A stretch of 57,343 bases of DNA from Desulfocapsa sp. (GTDB lineage Bacteria > Desulfobacterota > Desulfobulbia > Desulfobulbales > Desulfocapsaceae). Shown in pieces: positions 49,182 to 57,343 of this stretch. The stretch lies in assembly GCA_013792135.1 (NCBI GenBank), contig VMSP01000051.1, positions 1 through 57,343 on the forward strand. Reading direction: 5' to 3'. The translations under genes and the position numbers were made by a program. The notes below the pieces were generated by a model. It was not told the origin of the DNA. It searched no databases and saw only the letters and a program-made list of their open reading frames with translations. Numbering within the stretch: position 1 is the first letter of the stretch; the number at the start of each line of letters is the position of its first letter.

Positions 49182-50956
49182 CGAAGATTTGGAGGAAGCA
49201 GAGTGTGGATGCGTTTATCTACCAGTGTTCTTGTGGCCTCATCTACTTCAAGGACATCGGTGTACCAGGGTTTCATCCGGCAGTCAAAGACGATGGGCGG
49301 AGTGAGGCCAACATGGAAGCGCTGGACAGCCGTGGCTGCGCCATGGATATCGGCAGCCGGTTCAAAACGGGTGAACAGGGTCCAGAGGAATTCCTGCATG
49401 GAGCAGGTGGCGTCCGTGCTGTTATCAACAAGAATAATGACTGGCCATTCTGCCACTCCTTCCCATAGGCAGAGCTCAGCCGCAAGTTCCGGCGCTTCCT
49501 GGTAAGCACTCCCCTGGAGAACCAGAGTCCCAGGCATGAAGACGACTGGACGTACGCAGGAAGGGGGGAGAGTACCTGAAAATGACCCTGGAAGTTCCCG
49601 TTTTTTGTCTTTGCCCAGTCCCATCATCATGGCCTTTGAGCCCTTGTTGACGGATGGGCCGGTGTAATCAAGGGTGTCCTGGGAGACATTGGCAAAAACA
49701 AAAAGGTCACGCTCCCATTCGATGTGTTCCAAGACATGCACCCACAGTTTGCGGAAGTCGGTGATGTCGATATCTCCATCGGTGATGATGAGAAATTTGG
49801 TCAGGGAAAGCTGGCCCTCTCCAAGGACCCTCAAGCCACAGGCAAAGGCCTCACGTGGATAGCGGTCCTGAACCTTGGCTGCAGCCAGACAATGAAATCC
49901 GGTCTCACCAAAAGTCTTCAGCTCTAGAACCCCCTTCATGACCAGGGGAAAAAGCGGGGAGAGCAGTTCCTGCAGAAAGTCACCAATGAAATAATCCTCC
50001 TGTCTTGGCCGTCCGACGATGGTTGCCGGATAAATGGCCTTATGGCGATGGTAGAGGTGACTGACCTGGAAAACGGGATAATCATGCTGCAGAGAGTTAT
50101 AGCCATAATGGTCGCCAAAGGGGCCTTCCGGGCGTCGAATATGGGGCGGGACTTCACCTTTGATGGCAAATTCGGCGTTCGCCACCAGTCGATGTCCACC
50201 TCTGGGGTCAGCCACCATCGCCAGTTTTTTACCCATGAGCAGGGAGGTGAGCATCAGTTCGGGGATATCTTCCGGCAGGGGGGCAATGGCTGAGAGCATG
50301 AGGGCAGGCGGACCGCCGATATAGAGGGTAAGGGGCAGGGCTTGATTAAGCTTCTCTGCCTCATGGTAGTGGTAGCCCCCCCCCTTATGGATCTGCCAGT
50401 GGATGCCGGTGCTGGTGTCGTCATGGCGTTGGATGCGGTACATGCCGAGATTATGGCCGCGTCCGTCCGGGTGTTCGGTATAGACAAGGGGTAGCGTGAC
50501 AAAAGGGCCACCGTCGCTGTGCCAGGAGGTGAGCATGGGCAGACTGCTTAAACGGGCGGGAACCTGACAGTTTTCCAGGATCGCGCCCTTGCTGCTCTCT
50601 TTCAGGCCGATTTTTAACCCTTCGGTGAACAGGTGACGATTGTCCCACAGTTTTTTCAGCTTCAGGGGCATGATGGTTTCGGTCAGATGCACCAGGTCGC
50701 GGACAAATTGCTGTGGTCTGCGGCCAAAAGCCAGCTCAAGACGTTTGTTCGTGCCGAAGAGATTGGTCGCCACCGGAAAAGTACTGCCCTTCACCTTAGT
50801 GAAAAGTAGGGCTGGACCCTGTTTCTGAATAACACGGCGATGGATCTCGGCAATCTCCAGATAAGGATTAACCTCCTGATCGATAATGAGCAGTTCTCCT
50901 TCCTGCTCGAGCAGATTGAGATAGCTGCGCAGATCGTCCAGGTTTTTTTCGGCCAT
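49178..50956 (-). CDS. ubiD: UbiD-family (prenylated-FMN) decarboxylase
   Basis: The 592-residue protein is of UbiD family length. GGYHYHEAEKLNQALPLTLYIGGPPALMLSAIAPLP and EGPFGDHYGYNS (the Glu-Asp catalytic loop) are visible. ATIVGRPRQEDYFIGDF, which binds prFMN and metal, also lies in its usual place. Members decarboxylate aromatic acids, and this size class includes menaquinone-pathway MqnL-like enzymes. The substrate is inferred. The ubiX prFMN synthase gene is not in the window. A poly-C run (50376-50384; G9 in the coding sense) encodes GGG. Confidence 0.88.
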   Translation of the reverse strand: MAEKNLDDLRSYLNLLEQEGELLIIDQEVNPYLEIAEIHRRVIQKQGPALLFTKVKGSTFPVATNLFGTNKRLELAFGRRPQQFVRDLVHLTETIMPLKLKKLWDNRHLFTEGLKIGLKESSKGAILENCQVPARLSSLPMLTSWHSDGGPFVTLPLVYTEHPDGRGHNLGMYRIQRHDDTSTGIHWQIHKGGGYHYHEAEKLNQALPLTLYIGGPPALMLSAIAPLPEDIPELMLTSLLMGKKLAMVADPRGGHRLVANAEFAIKGEVPPHIRRPEGPFGDHYGYNSLQHDYPVFQVSHLYHRHKAIYPATIVGRPRQEDYFIGDFLQELLSPLFPLVMKGVLELKTFGETGFHCLAAAKVQDRYPREAFACGLRVLGEGQLSLTKFLIITDGDIDITDFRKLWVHVLEHIEWERDLFVFANVSQDTLDYTGPSVNKGSKAMMMGLGKDKKRELPGSFSGTLPPSCVRPVVFMPGTLVLQGSAYQEAPELAAELCLWEGVAEWPVIILVDNSTDATCSMQEFLWTLFTRFEPAADIHGAATAVQRFHVGLTPPIVFDCRMKPWYTDVLEVDEATRTLVDKRIHTLLPPNLR

Positions 50957-50959
50957 GAT

Positions 50960-51214
50960 TTATCCTTTTTCTGCTGGATGATGAGGATGGTGTTCGTCCT
51001 GGAGAAAGAGGCGATGGTATTCCTCTTCACTGAGATTGCGCTTCAGAATACCAGTAAAAAAGTCGACAAATGCATGGATTTCCTCTTCGGAAAGGCGCTG
51101 ACTCAGGAAATCAGCAAATTCCTGCCTGCCTGCAAGTTGCAGAAAGGAGGAGAGTGATTGCTGATCGAGCTGTGGGTTCAGGCCAAAACAAATCTGTTGG
51201 GATTCAAGGGTCAT
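50960..51214 (-). CDS. Small conserved cytoplasmic protein
   Basis: From the ATG at 51214 the protein has 84 residues beginning MTLESQQICFGLNPQLDQQSL. The ending is LKRNLSEEEYHRLFLQDEHHPHHPAEKG. It resembles a short family annotated only as cytoplasmic protein in Geobacter-like and Desulfobacterota genomes, with the conserved LSEEEYHRLFL. An upstream in-frame ATG at 51295 would overlap yjbQ by about 50 bp. Neither start has a strong ribosome binding site. Function unknown. It lies between yjbQ and ubiD. Confidence 0.6.
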   Translation of the reverse strand: MTLESQQICFGLNPQLDQQSLSSFLQLAGRQEFADFLSQRLSEEEIHAFVDFFTGILKRNLSEEEYHRLFLQDEHHPHHPAEKG

Positions 51215-51242
51215 GGAATGAGAAAGGAAGAGATTAAAGAAA

Positions 51243-51650
51243 TCAGGCGCTGGTTGGAATAACTCGCCATTGGATGCTTCTGCTGCGTGGACCATCAAAT
51301 TCACAGAAAAATATCTTCTGCCAGGTGCCCAGAGCCAGTTGTCCATTCTCAATAAAGATAGTCAGCGTGCTGCCCATAAGAGATGTCATGATGTGGGCAG
51401 GTGAGTTTCCCTCAAGATGTTTGTAAGCATAGTGCATGGGAATCATTTTTTGGAAACCGGAGATAATGTCATCTTTGACAGTTGGATCCGCACCTTCGTT
51501 GATGGTCAGGCCAGCGGTGGTGTGCGGATTGAAAAGATAGCAGATTCCTTCTTTGATATTTACTTTGCTTATTACTTGATCTATCTGATCGGTGATGTCA
51601 ATGAGCTGTATGGAGCTAAAGGTAGTAATTTCGATTTTTTCTAGAGACAT
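51243..51650 (-). CDS. yjbQ: YjbQ-family protein
   Basis: The 135-residue protein has the UPF0047/YjbQ signatures CYLFNPHTTAGLTINEGADPTVKDDI (about 38-63), AHIMTSLMGSTLTIFIENGQLALGTWQKIFFCEFDGPRSR (about 84-124). Members have weak thiamine-phosphate synthase activity and a conserved histidine site. True role is uncertain. Confidence 0.9.
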   Translation of the reverse strand: MSLEKIEITTFSSIQLIDITDQIDQVISKVNIKEGICYLFNPHTTAGLTINEGADPTVKDDIISGFQKMIPMHYAYKHLEGNSPAHIMTSLMGSTLTIFIENGQLALGTWQKIFFCEFDGPRSRSIQWRVIPTSA

Positions 51651-51660
51651 TGGGCACCTC

Positions 51661-51705
51661 AGAACAAAAAAAGCAGACCCTGTTGGTGTCTGCTTTTTTT
51701 GTTCT
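51661..51705. terminator. 18-bp perfect-stem bidirectional terminator
   Basis: Bases 51661-51678 and 51688-51705 are exact inverse complements around a 9-base loop, with A7 on one side and T7 on the other. It terminates the glycine-zipper gene on the minus strand and shields yjbQ. Confidence 0.88.
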
Positions 51706-51729
51706 GCTTTTCAAGTTTTTATTGTCTGA

Positions 51730-52176
51730 TTACTTGTTCTGCAGCTGCCAGTGACCATTGTCATCCCGGCAGGCTGTAGTATAGGTTCTTTCGGTCTTGC
51801 CATCAATGATGGCGATGATTTCTGCCTGTCTGCATGGCCTGTTTGATACTGGATCAGAATAGGCGGGTTGTGGTCTGACGTCGTAGCTGTTGCCGGAGTC
51901 TGGGTTGCGCCAGGTAGTAGGCTGTCCGGAGACCCCTCGTTCATAAACATGATTGAGCTGTTCTCGATCATATTTATCCATCTCGTTGCCTACCATGTAA
52001 CCAAGCATAGTACCTACGGCCGCTCCAATAAGGGTGGCCTCTGTATTGTGGCCAATGGCCTGTCCGACAAGCGCGCCACCCACAGCCCCTGCTCCTGCGC
52101 CGGTTTGGCCTTTGGTGGCACAGGATGAGGTGAAGATAGAACACAGTAGAAAGATACTGAGAAGAATTTTATTCAT
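51730..52176 (-). CDS. Glycine-zipper lipoprotein (17-kDa surface antigen-like)
   Basis: The 148-residue protein has a signal peptide and lipobox TSSC (Cys about 19). A glycine-zipper region follows (GAGAGAVGGALVGQAIG..., about 26-60). The C-terminal WQLQNK domain resembles the 17-kDa surface antigen/RcnB-like outer-membrane lipoproteins. Envelope location is inferred. It stands alone, followed by a strong terminator. Confidence 0.82.
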   Translation of the reverse strand: MNKILLSIFLLCSIFTSSCATKGQTGAGAGAVGGALVGQAIGHNTEATLIGAAVGTMLGYMVGNEMDKYDREQLNHVYERGVSGQPTTWRNPDSGNSYDVRPQPAYSDPVSNRPCRQAEIIAIIDGKTERTYTTACRDDNGHWQLQNK

Positions 52177-52456
52177 TGGAGACCTCTTTAATGCTTAATC
52201 TGGGTTTATGAAAAAAAATTTGCAAAAGTAAATTCTGCTGGAAGAAAGCAAGATTCTTTATATATCTTTCTTGAAAATAATCATCTCCAATGAGAGTTGT
52301 CAATGTTTTTATCTTGATGTGTATGTGTGGCATGACTGCGGATGCTATATTGTTACTTGCTTTTATTTGCTTCGCAAGGAACAAAAGAGTATCATGTTTT
52401 TAGGTGATGTGCTGTATCCCCTATAGGGAAATGTGTTTTATATCAGGAGAAATGTG

Positions 52457-54457
52457 ATGAAAAGACGATTTTTTAAGCTCTTTTTAAGTGTGCTTGTATC
52501 TTTTTCTTTTTTGTTTCATGGGCATGCTGTTTCTGCAGTGGTGATTGATTCTTCGTTTGGCCAGGATGGTTTTGTCAAAACCAAGGTCGGATATTATGAA
52601 GATAGGGCTCATGCAGTTGTCATTCAACCTGATGGCAAAATCCTTGTTGCCGGTTCTTCGTCCAATAATTCCAATCTTGATTTTGCTCTCGTGCGTTATA
52701 ATCCAGAAGGTGGTCTCGATAATTCCTTTAACTTGAACGGCCAGGTTGTGACCGTTGTCGGAAATGGTGATGATGAGGCTCTGGGGATTGCGCTGCAGGG
52801 TGATGGTAAGATCGTTACCTGCGGTTACACTTTCAATGGCCATGATCGCGATATCGCCTTGTTGCGCTTTACGGCAAATGGCGACCTTGATCCTGATTTC
52901 GGGGTGAATGGGATGGTCACTTTGTCTGTCGGCAGCGGGAATGACATTGCTGCTGCGGTTGCCATCCAGGAAAGTGGTGCTATTCTGGTATCGGGGTCGG
53001 TTGAAGAAGGTTCCAGGAATGTGGGAGCCCTGGTTCGTTTTCTGCCGAATGGATCTTTAGATCATTCCTTTGGCAAAGCGGGTATCGTCCTTGCTGAAGT
53101 TGGTGATAATACTGAAATCGCTGCCATGGCAATTCAAAATGATGGCTGCATTGTTATGGCTGGTTCTTATGAAGAAAAAGAGCTGAAAAAAGTATTGTTG
53201 CTTCGTTTCTTGGCCGACGGTTTTCTCGATGTCGGATTTGGTACTGGTGGTATAGCTGAGACTGTGGACGATACCAGGACTGCTATTGGCAAAAGCCTGT
53301 GGGTACAGGAAGATGGTGCTATTCTGGTTGCTGGTTCTGTGGGTGGGGAACAAAATCAGGATGTCGCTCTTTTTCGATTTACCAGCGACGGCAAAGTGGA
53401 CCGTGACGTTGGCGGGGATGCCGGAATGCTGAGTTATGATCTCGGTGGTGAAGATGATGTCGGGTATAGTGTCTTGGCTACTGCTACCACTGTTTTTATT
53501 GCCGGATATGCAACTGTGGATGGCAAGCATGAACAGGTTCTCCTGCAATACCCTTTGACTTCAGGTTCTCAGGCAGAGCTTTCAGTCGTAACAACCGAAA
53601 TGGAGCAGTTGGATGGTGAGGTGTCTGCATTGGCCCTGCAGGCTGATGCAAAACTCATTGCTGTTGGTTCCAGCGAAGAGAGTACTATCAGTAGTTTTGC
53701 GCTTGTCCGCTATACGGGGAAAGAGTTGGCTGCAGTAAAAGCAGTTGAGTCGGGTAAAGAGTCGGAGTTTATTGCCACAATAGACATTACAGAAATAACT
53801 AGAGTGGGTTGTTTTACCGGAGGCGAAATTAAAGAGGGTTCCGGGTTGAGCTTTACCAGCAGGGGAGTCGTGTATTCCATTGTTCCTTATCCGGTATTGA
53901 AAACTATTGCTGCTACCACTGTTACTGTCAGCAAGTCTGTAACAACAACAGATACATCCACAACTGATATTGCCAGAGAAGGAGTTACCAGCGATGGAAC
54001 GGGTGTTGGTCGCTATGGCAGCATTCTCGGTAACTTGACTCCGGGAACACATTATTATGTCAGGGCGTATGGGGTTACTTCTGATAATAATGTTTATTAC
54101 GGTAACCAACTTGATTTTGTAACTATAGATGCCTGCTTTATCGCAACTGCGGCGTATGGTTCTTTTCTTGATCCCCACGTTCAAAGCCTGCGTCTTTTCA
54201 GGGATAAGTATCTAGTGACCCATGAGGCAGGTCGATTGTTCGTGCGTTTTTATTATCGTTACTCGCCGCCGATTGCTGCGTTTATTGCTGATCAACCAGT
54301 CCTGCGCCTGTTAGTTCGCTTCTTTCTGTTTCCAGTGTTTTTATGCAGTTATATAGCCCTCCATTTAGGGGTGCCTGGTATGTGTATGAGCATATTTGCA
54401 CTATGTGGAACAGTGATGTTTGGCTTCAAAATGCATTATCAAAAAAGGTGGCAGTAA
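52457..54457 (+). CDS. Delta-60-repeat surface protein with C-terminal CFIATAAYG module
   Basis: The ATG at 52457 (AGGAGA upstream) gives 666 residues with a signal peptide (about 1-28). At least five delta-60 beta-repeats follow, of the form [10 protein letters not shown]...[17 protein letters not shown] (about 35-400). An Ig-like/fibronectin-type part follows (about 450-560). The end carries [26 protein letters not shown] (about 560-585), then basic and hydrophobic stretches. This [10 protein letters not shown] module recurs at the ends of surface proteins in Desulfobacterota and has been called CFI-box. It may act in sorting or anchoring, and its cysteine could be processed. The protein is probably cell-surface or outer-membrane associated. 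Ligand unknown. Confidence 0.8.
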   Translation: MKRRFFKLFLSVLVSFSFLFHGHAVSAVVIDSSFGQDGFVKTKVGYYEDRAHAVVIQPDGKILVAGSSSNNSNLDFALVRYNPEGGLDNSFNLNGQVVTVVGNGDDEALGIALQGDGKIVTCGYTFNGHDRDIALLRFTANGDLDPDFGVNGMVTLSVGSGNDIAAAVAIQESGAILVSGSVEEGSRNVGALVRFLPNGSLDHSFGKAGIVLAEVGDNTEIAAMAIQNDGCIVMAGSYEEKELKKVLLLRFLADGFLDVGFGTGGIAETVDDTRTAIGKSLWVQEDGAILVAGSVGGEQNQDVALFRFTSDGKVDRDVGGDAGMLSYDLGGEDDVGYSVLATATTVFIAGYATVDGKHEQVLLQYPLTSGSQAELSVVTTEMEQLDGEVSALALQADAKLIAVGSSEESTISSFALVRYTGKELAAVKAVESGKESEFIATIDITEITRVGCFTGGEIKEGSGLSFTSRGVVYSIVPYPVLKTIAATTVTVSKSVTTTDTSTTDIAREGVTSDGTGVGRYGSILGNLTPGTHYYVRAYGVTSDNNVYYGNQLDFVTIDACFIATAAYGSFLDPHVQSLRLFRDKYLVTHEAGRLFVRFYYRYSPPIAAFIADQPVLRLLVRFFLFPVFLCSYIALHLGVPGMCMSIFALCGTVMFGFKMHYQKRWQ

Positions 54458-55469
54458 AAGTCTTGCCTCTTTCCCGGAGTTAGCGTTTACTTCGGGGAGG
54501 AAATATCAAAAATTTAGGCGACAAATATGTTCTCAACTGGTTGATATGTTTGGTATGAATGCGATGGGTTTTTACAAGTTATGGCTTGTATATTCCTGTT
54601 CGCATCTTTTCTCATTCTTTGGTGGTGGGTGGGGTGCTAAGTGTTTGCACCATTTTCACCCATCACCCTTTTAAAACTGCTCGCTTTCAAAGATACGAAA
54701 TGTTTGTCCCCCCGTTTTCCGCTGGAAAATTCAAAAAAACAGGTTTGAAATAACTGCAAGGTACCACCATCTTTCCCCTGATTAAGGGCTGATTGAAAAA
54801 AATCCTACGTCTTCTTTCTGGAAAGAAGTGTAATAAATAAACGTACGTCATCGGCGATTTGTGGCTTGTACATTTTTTATATCCTTGATCTGCTTATTTC
54901 AGTTCATATGCATCTTTTTGCGGTATAAAAAATGATAGGAGCGGTTATGGTGGGAGTAGTTGATTTAGCGATATATTCAAAAAATATACTATGAAATGTA
55001 GCGATATTTTAAGATAATTGCCGATTTTATGAGTAAATGTGACATGTCGACTTGTGGACAAATGTTGATAACTTGTGAGGTGGTTGAGTAACGTGCGAGG
55101 ATGACACGAGAAAAAGAGTGATTTTGTCGATGCCCAAAAAACAAGGGATTTGAATGGGGGTGGGGCTGGAGATCAATTGTTATGGGTGTGTTAGGAAATG
55201 CCATTATTGCATGGAGAGCATTGAGAAATGGGCATCAATCGTCTTTGACTGAATGCCGGATTTAGGTTTTATATCGGCCTATGATTTGAATAAATAATCC
55301 TGGTTCTAGAAAAGCTGGTTGATAAGGGCTGTGGCTTTTTTATTGAGGAGCGTTTGTGGGTGGGTGTTTTTTTTAAGTCTCAGGAAAGAGTATATGTGAA
55401 TTTTATAGCGATAAATTGTCTCAAATAGCATTTTATCGGCTGTAAAGTAAGACTTTAAGAGGAACTGGC
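54458..55469. other. oriC: 1-kb gene-free AT-rich region before dnaA, candidate oriC
   Basis: No convincing gene is present. An 84-codon frame at 54420-54674 lacks family features and composition. The right half has an AT-rich tract (54963-55038) immediately beside DnaA-box-like sequences (55053-55071, and weaker at 55317-55325). Three copies of TAGCGATA lie at 54966, 54999 and 55406. Position next to dnaA fits an origin, but origins are not always there. Functional proof is absent. Confidence 0.45.
55053..55071. promoter_or_regulatory. Two adjacent DnaA-box-like sites
   Basis: TGTGGACAA (55053-55061; complement TTGTCCACA) and TGTTGATAA (55063-55071; complement TTATCAACA) each differ by one base from TTATCCACA. 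They share an orientation and are one base apart. Confidence 0.55.
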
Positions 55470-56792
55470 ATGGTGTGGCAGAAGGTAAAAGAGAGCTTGC
55501 GTGATGTCTTTGCTGAGAATGTATATAATCTCTGGATTGAGCCCCTTGTGTGTGTGCAGTGTGATGACGAAAGTATACGGCTTGTCTGTCCGGATCGATT
55601 CTATCGGGCGCATCTGGCTCAGCATCATCTTGGCCTGATTCAAGAGCAGGCGAATGCGATAGATGGCACTCCGAGGCAGGTTGTTTTATGTGAGGCAGGC
55701 CAGAAGGACCTGCCAGCCTCTCCGCAGGCGAGTCAGTTACGTCTGCCTCATATCCCAGACGTTAGGTCGTCTGTCCGGGCACTGCACCCTCGTTATATTT
55801 TTGATGAGTTTATGGCAGGCGACAGTAATCTCTTGGCACTGTCGGCTTGTAAGTCAATGGTTGCAGGCACTGATACCGTTGGTCCTTGTCTGTATATCAA
55901 CAGCTCTACCGGGCTTGGTAAGAGTCATCTGACCCATGCAGTTGCCCATCAGATCCTGTCCACCTCTCCTTCGGCCCGGCTTCATTATCTGACCGCCCAG
56001 CAATTCTCGGCCGAGATGGTGCGCAATATTCAAGCCAATAGCATGGATAGTTTTAAACGTAAATATCATGATCATTGTGATATCCTGCTGGTGGAAGATG
56101 TCCATTCGCTGACCGGTAAAAAAAAGACCCAGGAGGAGTTGAACGAGCTTCTTGATTCCCTGATTAAAGGTGGGAAAAGGGTAATTCTTACTGCGAATAG
56201 TGTTCCTCGGGAATTGAATGGTATTGATGAAGAGTTTCGTTCACGGATGACCTCCGGGCTGGTTACCACGATTGAAGCGCCTGATATTCAGACCCGCCAC
56301 CGGATTGTGCATAAGAAAGCAGAGTCGCAGGGGCTTTTACTTGCTGAGGAGTTTATCGCCTATCTCGCTCAACATATCAAGGGTGATGTGCGCCAGATTG
56401 AATCTGCCATTCTTGCCATCCGGGCCAAATCTGCCTTAATGGGTGGCGAGGTGGAGATGGCCCTTGTCCGTGAAGTGGTGGAAGGGATTGTTGGAGCTCC
56501 GAAAAATCTCTCGGCGGTAACGATTGGTGAGTTTGTCAGTAGCCAGTTTAATGTCAGTGTCAAGGATATGCAGTCACGTACCCGTAAAAAGGGCATCGTT
56601 TTTCCTCGGCAGGTTGCCATGTATCTCAGCCGGCGGCACACCCAGCAGTCGCTGGCCGATATCGGCAAGGCCTTTGGGCGTGATCATGCAACTGTGCTCC
56701 ATTCCATTAAAGTGGTGACGGACCGTATCTCCCGTGATGTCTCCGTTTCGGCTCAGTTGGAGTTGCTGAACAGAAAAGTGAAACAGATTTAG
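55470..56792 (+). CDS. dnaA: Chromosomal replication initiator DnaA (divergent)
   Basis: The 440-residue protein has the DnaA N-terminal domain (about 1-70). The AAA+ domain has Walker A SSTGLGKSH (about 145-153), and Walker B DILLVEDVHSL where most DnaA have LLIDDIQF. Sensor/arginine residues lie in EEFRSRMTSGLV. The C-terminal DNA-binding domain has the signature GRDHATVLHSIKVV (about 409-422). The ATG has AGAGGAA upstream. The changed Walker B residue (Glu for Asp) and the altered linker make it a divergent copy, so a paralogue role cannot be excluded. Confidence 0.9.
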   Translation: MVWQKVKESLRDVFAENVYNLWIEPLVCVQCDDESIRLVCPDRFYRAHLAQHHLGLIQEQANAIDGTPRQVVLCEAGQKDLPASPQASQLRLPHIPDVRSSVRALHPRYIFDEFMAGDSNLLALSACKSMVAGTDTVGPCLYINSSTGLGKSHLTHAVAHQILSTSPSARLHYLTAQQFSAEMVRNIQANSMDSFKRKYHDHCDILLVEDVHSLTGKKKTQEELNELLDSLIKGGKRVILTANSVPRELNGIDEEFRSRMTSGLVTTIEAPDIQTRHRIVHKKAESQGLLLAEEFIAYLAQHIKGDVRQIESAILAIRAKSALMGGEVEMALVREVVEGIVGAPKNLSAVTIGEFVSSQFNVSVKDMQSRTRKKGIVFPRQVAMYLSRRHTQQSLADIGKAFGRDHATVLHSIKVVTDRISRDVSVSAQLELLNRKVKQI

Positions 56793-56993
56793 GGGGGGCG
56801 TCAGCTAGTCGTTCCTTCTCTTCAGGAAATGGGCAAGATGGTTTTTGTAATCAAGCGGCCTGCGGGTAAACCCTCAGGGTGAATTTATCCTAACTCGCTT
56901 ACAAAACAATATCGACAATTTGCATTATATCCTGGACAACACCTCCCGCAACTGATAGAAGATTCATATTACAAATATGAGGGAGGAGTTACT

Positions 56994-57343
56994 TTGAATG
57001 TGAACCATGTCATAGTTCGTCCTGTGCAATCTTCAGAAGAGCCACTGTTTCAAAAACTTATGCAGGCGCATCACTACCTTGGGAGCTTGCCTAAAATTGG
57101 TAATACTCTTTGGTATGTCGCCATCACACCACAAGGCGAATGGCTTGCCATCCTCAGTTGTTCCGCAGCAGCTTTGAAATACAGGGCTCGAGACCAATGG
57201 ATCGGATGGGATTTGCGCCATCAGTACAACCGGCTCCATCTTGTTGCCAATAACTCTCGATTTCTCATCCTTCCACAGCATCATCACTTCAATTTGGCTT
57301 CAAAAATACTCTCCTTGTGCAGGCGAAGAATCGAGCAGGACTG
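56994..57343 (+). CDS. DUF4338 (DruA-like) protein, N-terminal part, cut by window edge
   Basis: The frame opens at TTG 56994 (or GTG 57000) after a strong GGGAGGAG. It reads without stop to the window end, about 116 residues. Segments EEPLFQKLMQAHHYLGSLPKIGNTLWYV, WLAILSCSAAALKYRARDQWIGWD and HLVANNSRFLILP match the DUF4338 domain. This domain occurs in the Druantia defence protein DruA and as the first part of some transposase-like proteins. The visible part does not decide between these. The gap 56793-56993 contains GGGTAAACCCTCAGGGT palindromic pieces near 56874-56880 but no gene. Confidence 0.7.
   Translation, partial: MNVNHVIVRPVQSSEEPLFQKLMQAHHYLGSLPKIGNTLWYVAITPQGEWLAILSCSAAALKYRARDQWIGWDLRHQYNRLHLVANNSRFLILPQHHHFNLASKILSLCRRRIEQD

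Noticed and set aside
54420-54674. 84-codon frame in the pre-dnaA gap
   Set aside because: Overlaps the end of the surface-protein gene in another frame and has no family features.
1-57343. CRISPR arrays, rRNA and tRNA genes
   Set aside because: No spaced direct-repeat array, rRNA core sequence or tRNA cloverleaf with a T-loop GGTTCGA pattern was found by eye. A covariance search would be needed to exclude unusual tRNAs.

Overview
The window looks like chromosome of a sulfur-metabolising member of the Desulfobacterota, most likely a Desulfobulbales relative. The main evidence is a dsrA-dsrB-dsrD operon (17375-20170) encoding a reductive-type dissimilatory sulfite reductase. The housekeeping genes around it fit a Gram-negative anaerobe: dnaG-rpoD, a secDF fusion, bamD, trxA-trxB, hemL, a split F0 operon atpZ-atpI-atpB-atpE, kdsD and ubiD. 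The sequence alone does not decide between sulfate reduction and sulfur disproportionation.

Region 1 (1-5985) is accessory DNA and reads as a chromosomal integron. An IntI-type tyrosine recombinase with the integron-integrase-specific insertion lies on the plus strand (4975-5985). To its left every gene is on the minus strand, and imperfect palindromes lie between them: four good attC sites (203-277, 854-940, 2095-2168, 3027-3094) and one long, weaker one (3634-3786). Each cassette's first bases are complementary to the R'' box of its own attC, as integron chemistry predicts. From the integrase outwards the cassettes carry an unknown protein plus a GIY-YIG protein, an HExxH protein, an alpha/beta hydrolase, a hemerythrin-GGDEF protein, a HemG-like flavodoxin, and a last cassette apparently interrupted by an IS630-type element.

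Region 2 (6046-28147) holds mrcB, a MITE-like palindromic element, a TPR lipoprotein, dnaG, rpoD, dprA, rpe, pgi, the dsr operon, a biotin protein ligase, ahcY and metK (minus strand), a class III cyclase fused to a cyclic-nucleotide-binding domain, an acuI-like oxidoreductase, kdsD, a CooT-like protein and a small protein with a natural run of seven histidines at its C-terminus.

Region 3 (28189-39963) begins with a 905-residue protein that joins an E2 ubiquitin-conjugating-like domain, a transmembrane segment and a long TPR-like extracytoplasmic part. No E1, JAB or ubiquitin-like gene is visible beside it. A CNB/DUF4388 protein, a HAD phosphatase, a YkgJ-type cysteine-cluster protein, secDF, larB, a split phosphotransferase/kinase pair and an NIL-ferredoxin follow. 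Two perfect back-to-back palindromes (37586-37693) sit in the divergent gap beside larB.

Region 4 (39986-57343) contains bamD-trxB-trxA, hemL, the F0 genes, a nucleoside phosphorylase, rimO, an HU-like protein, rluB-ubiD, yjbQ, a glycine-zipper lipoprotein, a delta-60-repeat surface protein with a [10 protein letters not shown]-terminal module, a 1-kb gene-free AT-rich stretch with DnaA-box-like sites (candidate origin), a divergent dnaA, and the start of a DUF4338 (DruA-like or transposon-linked) gene cut by the window edge.
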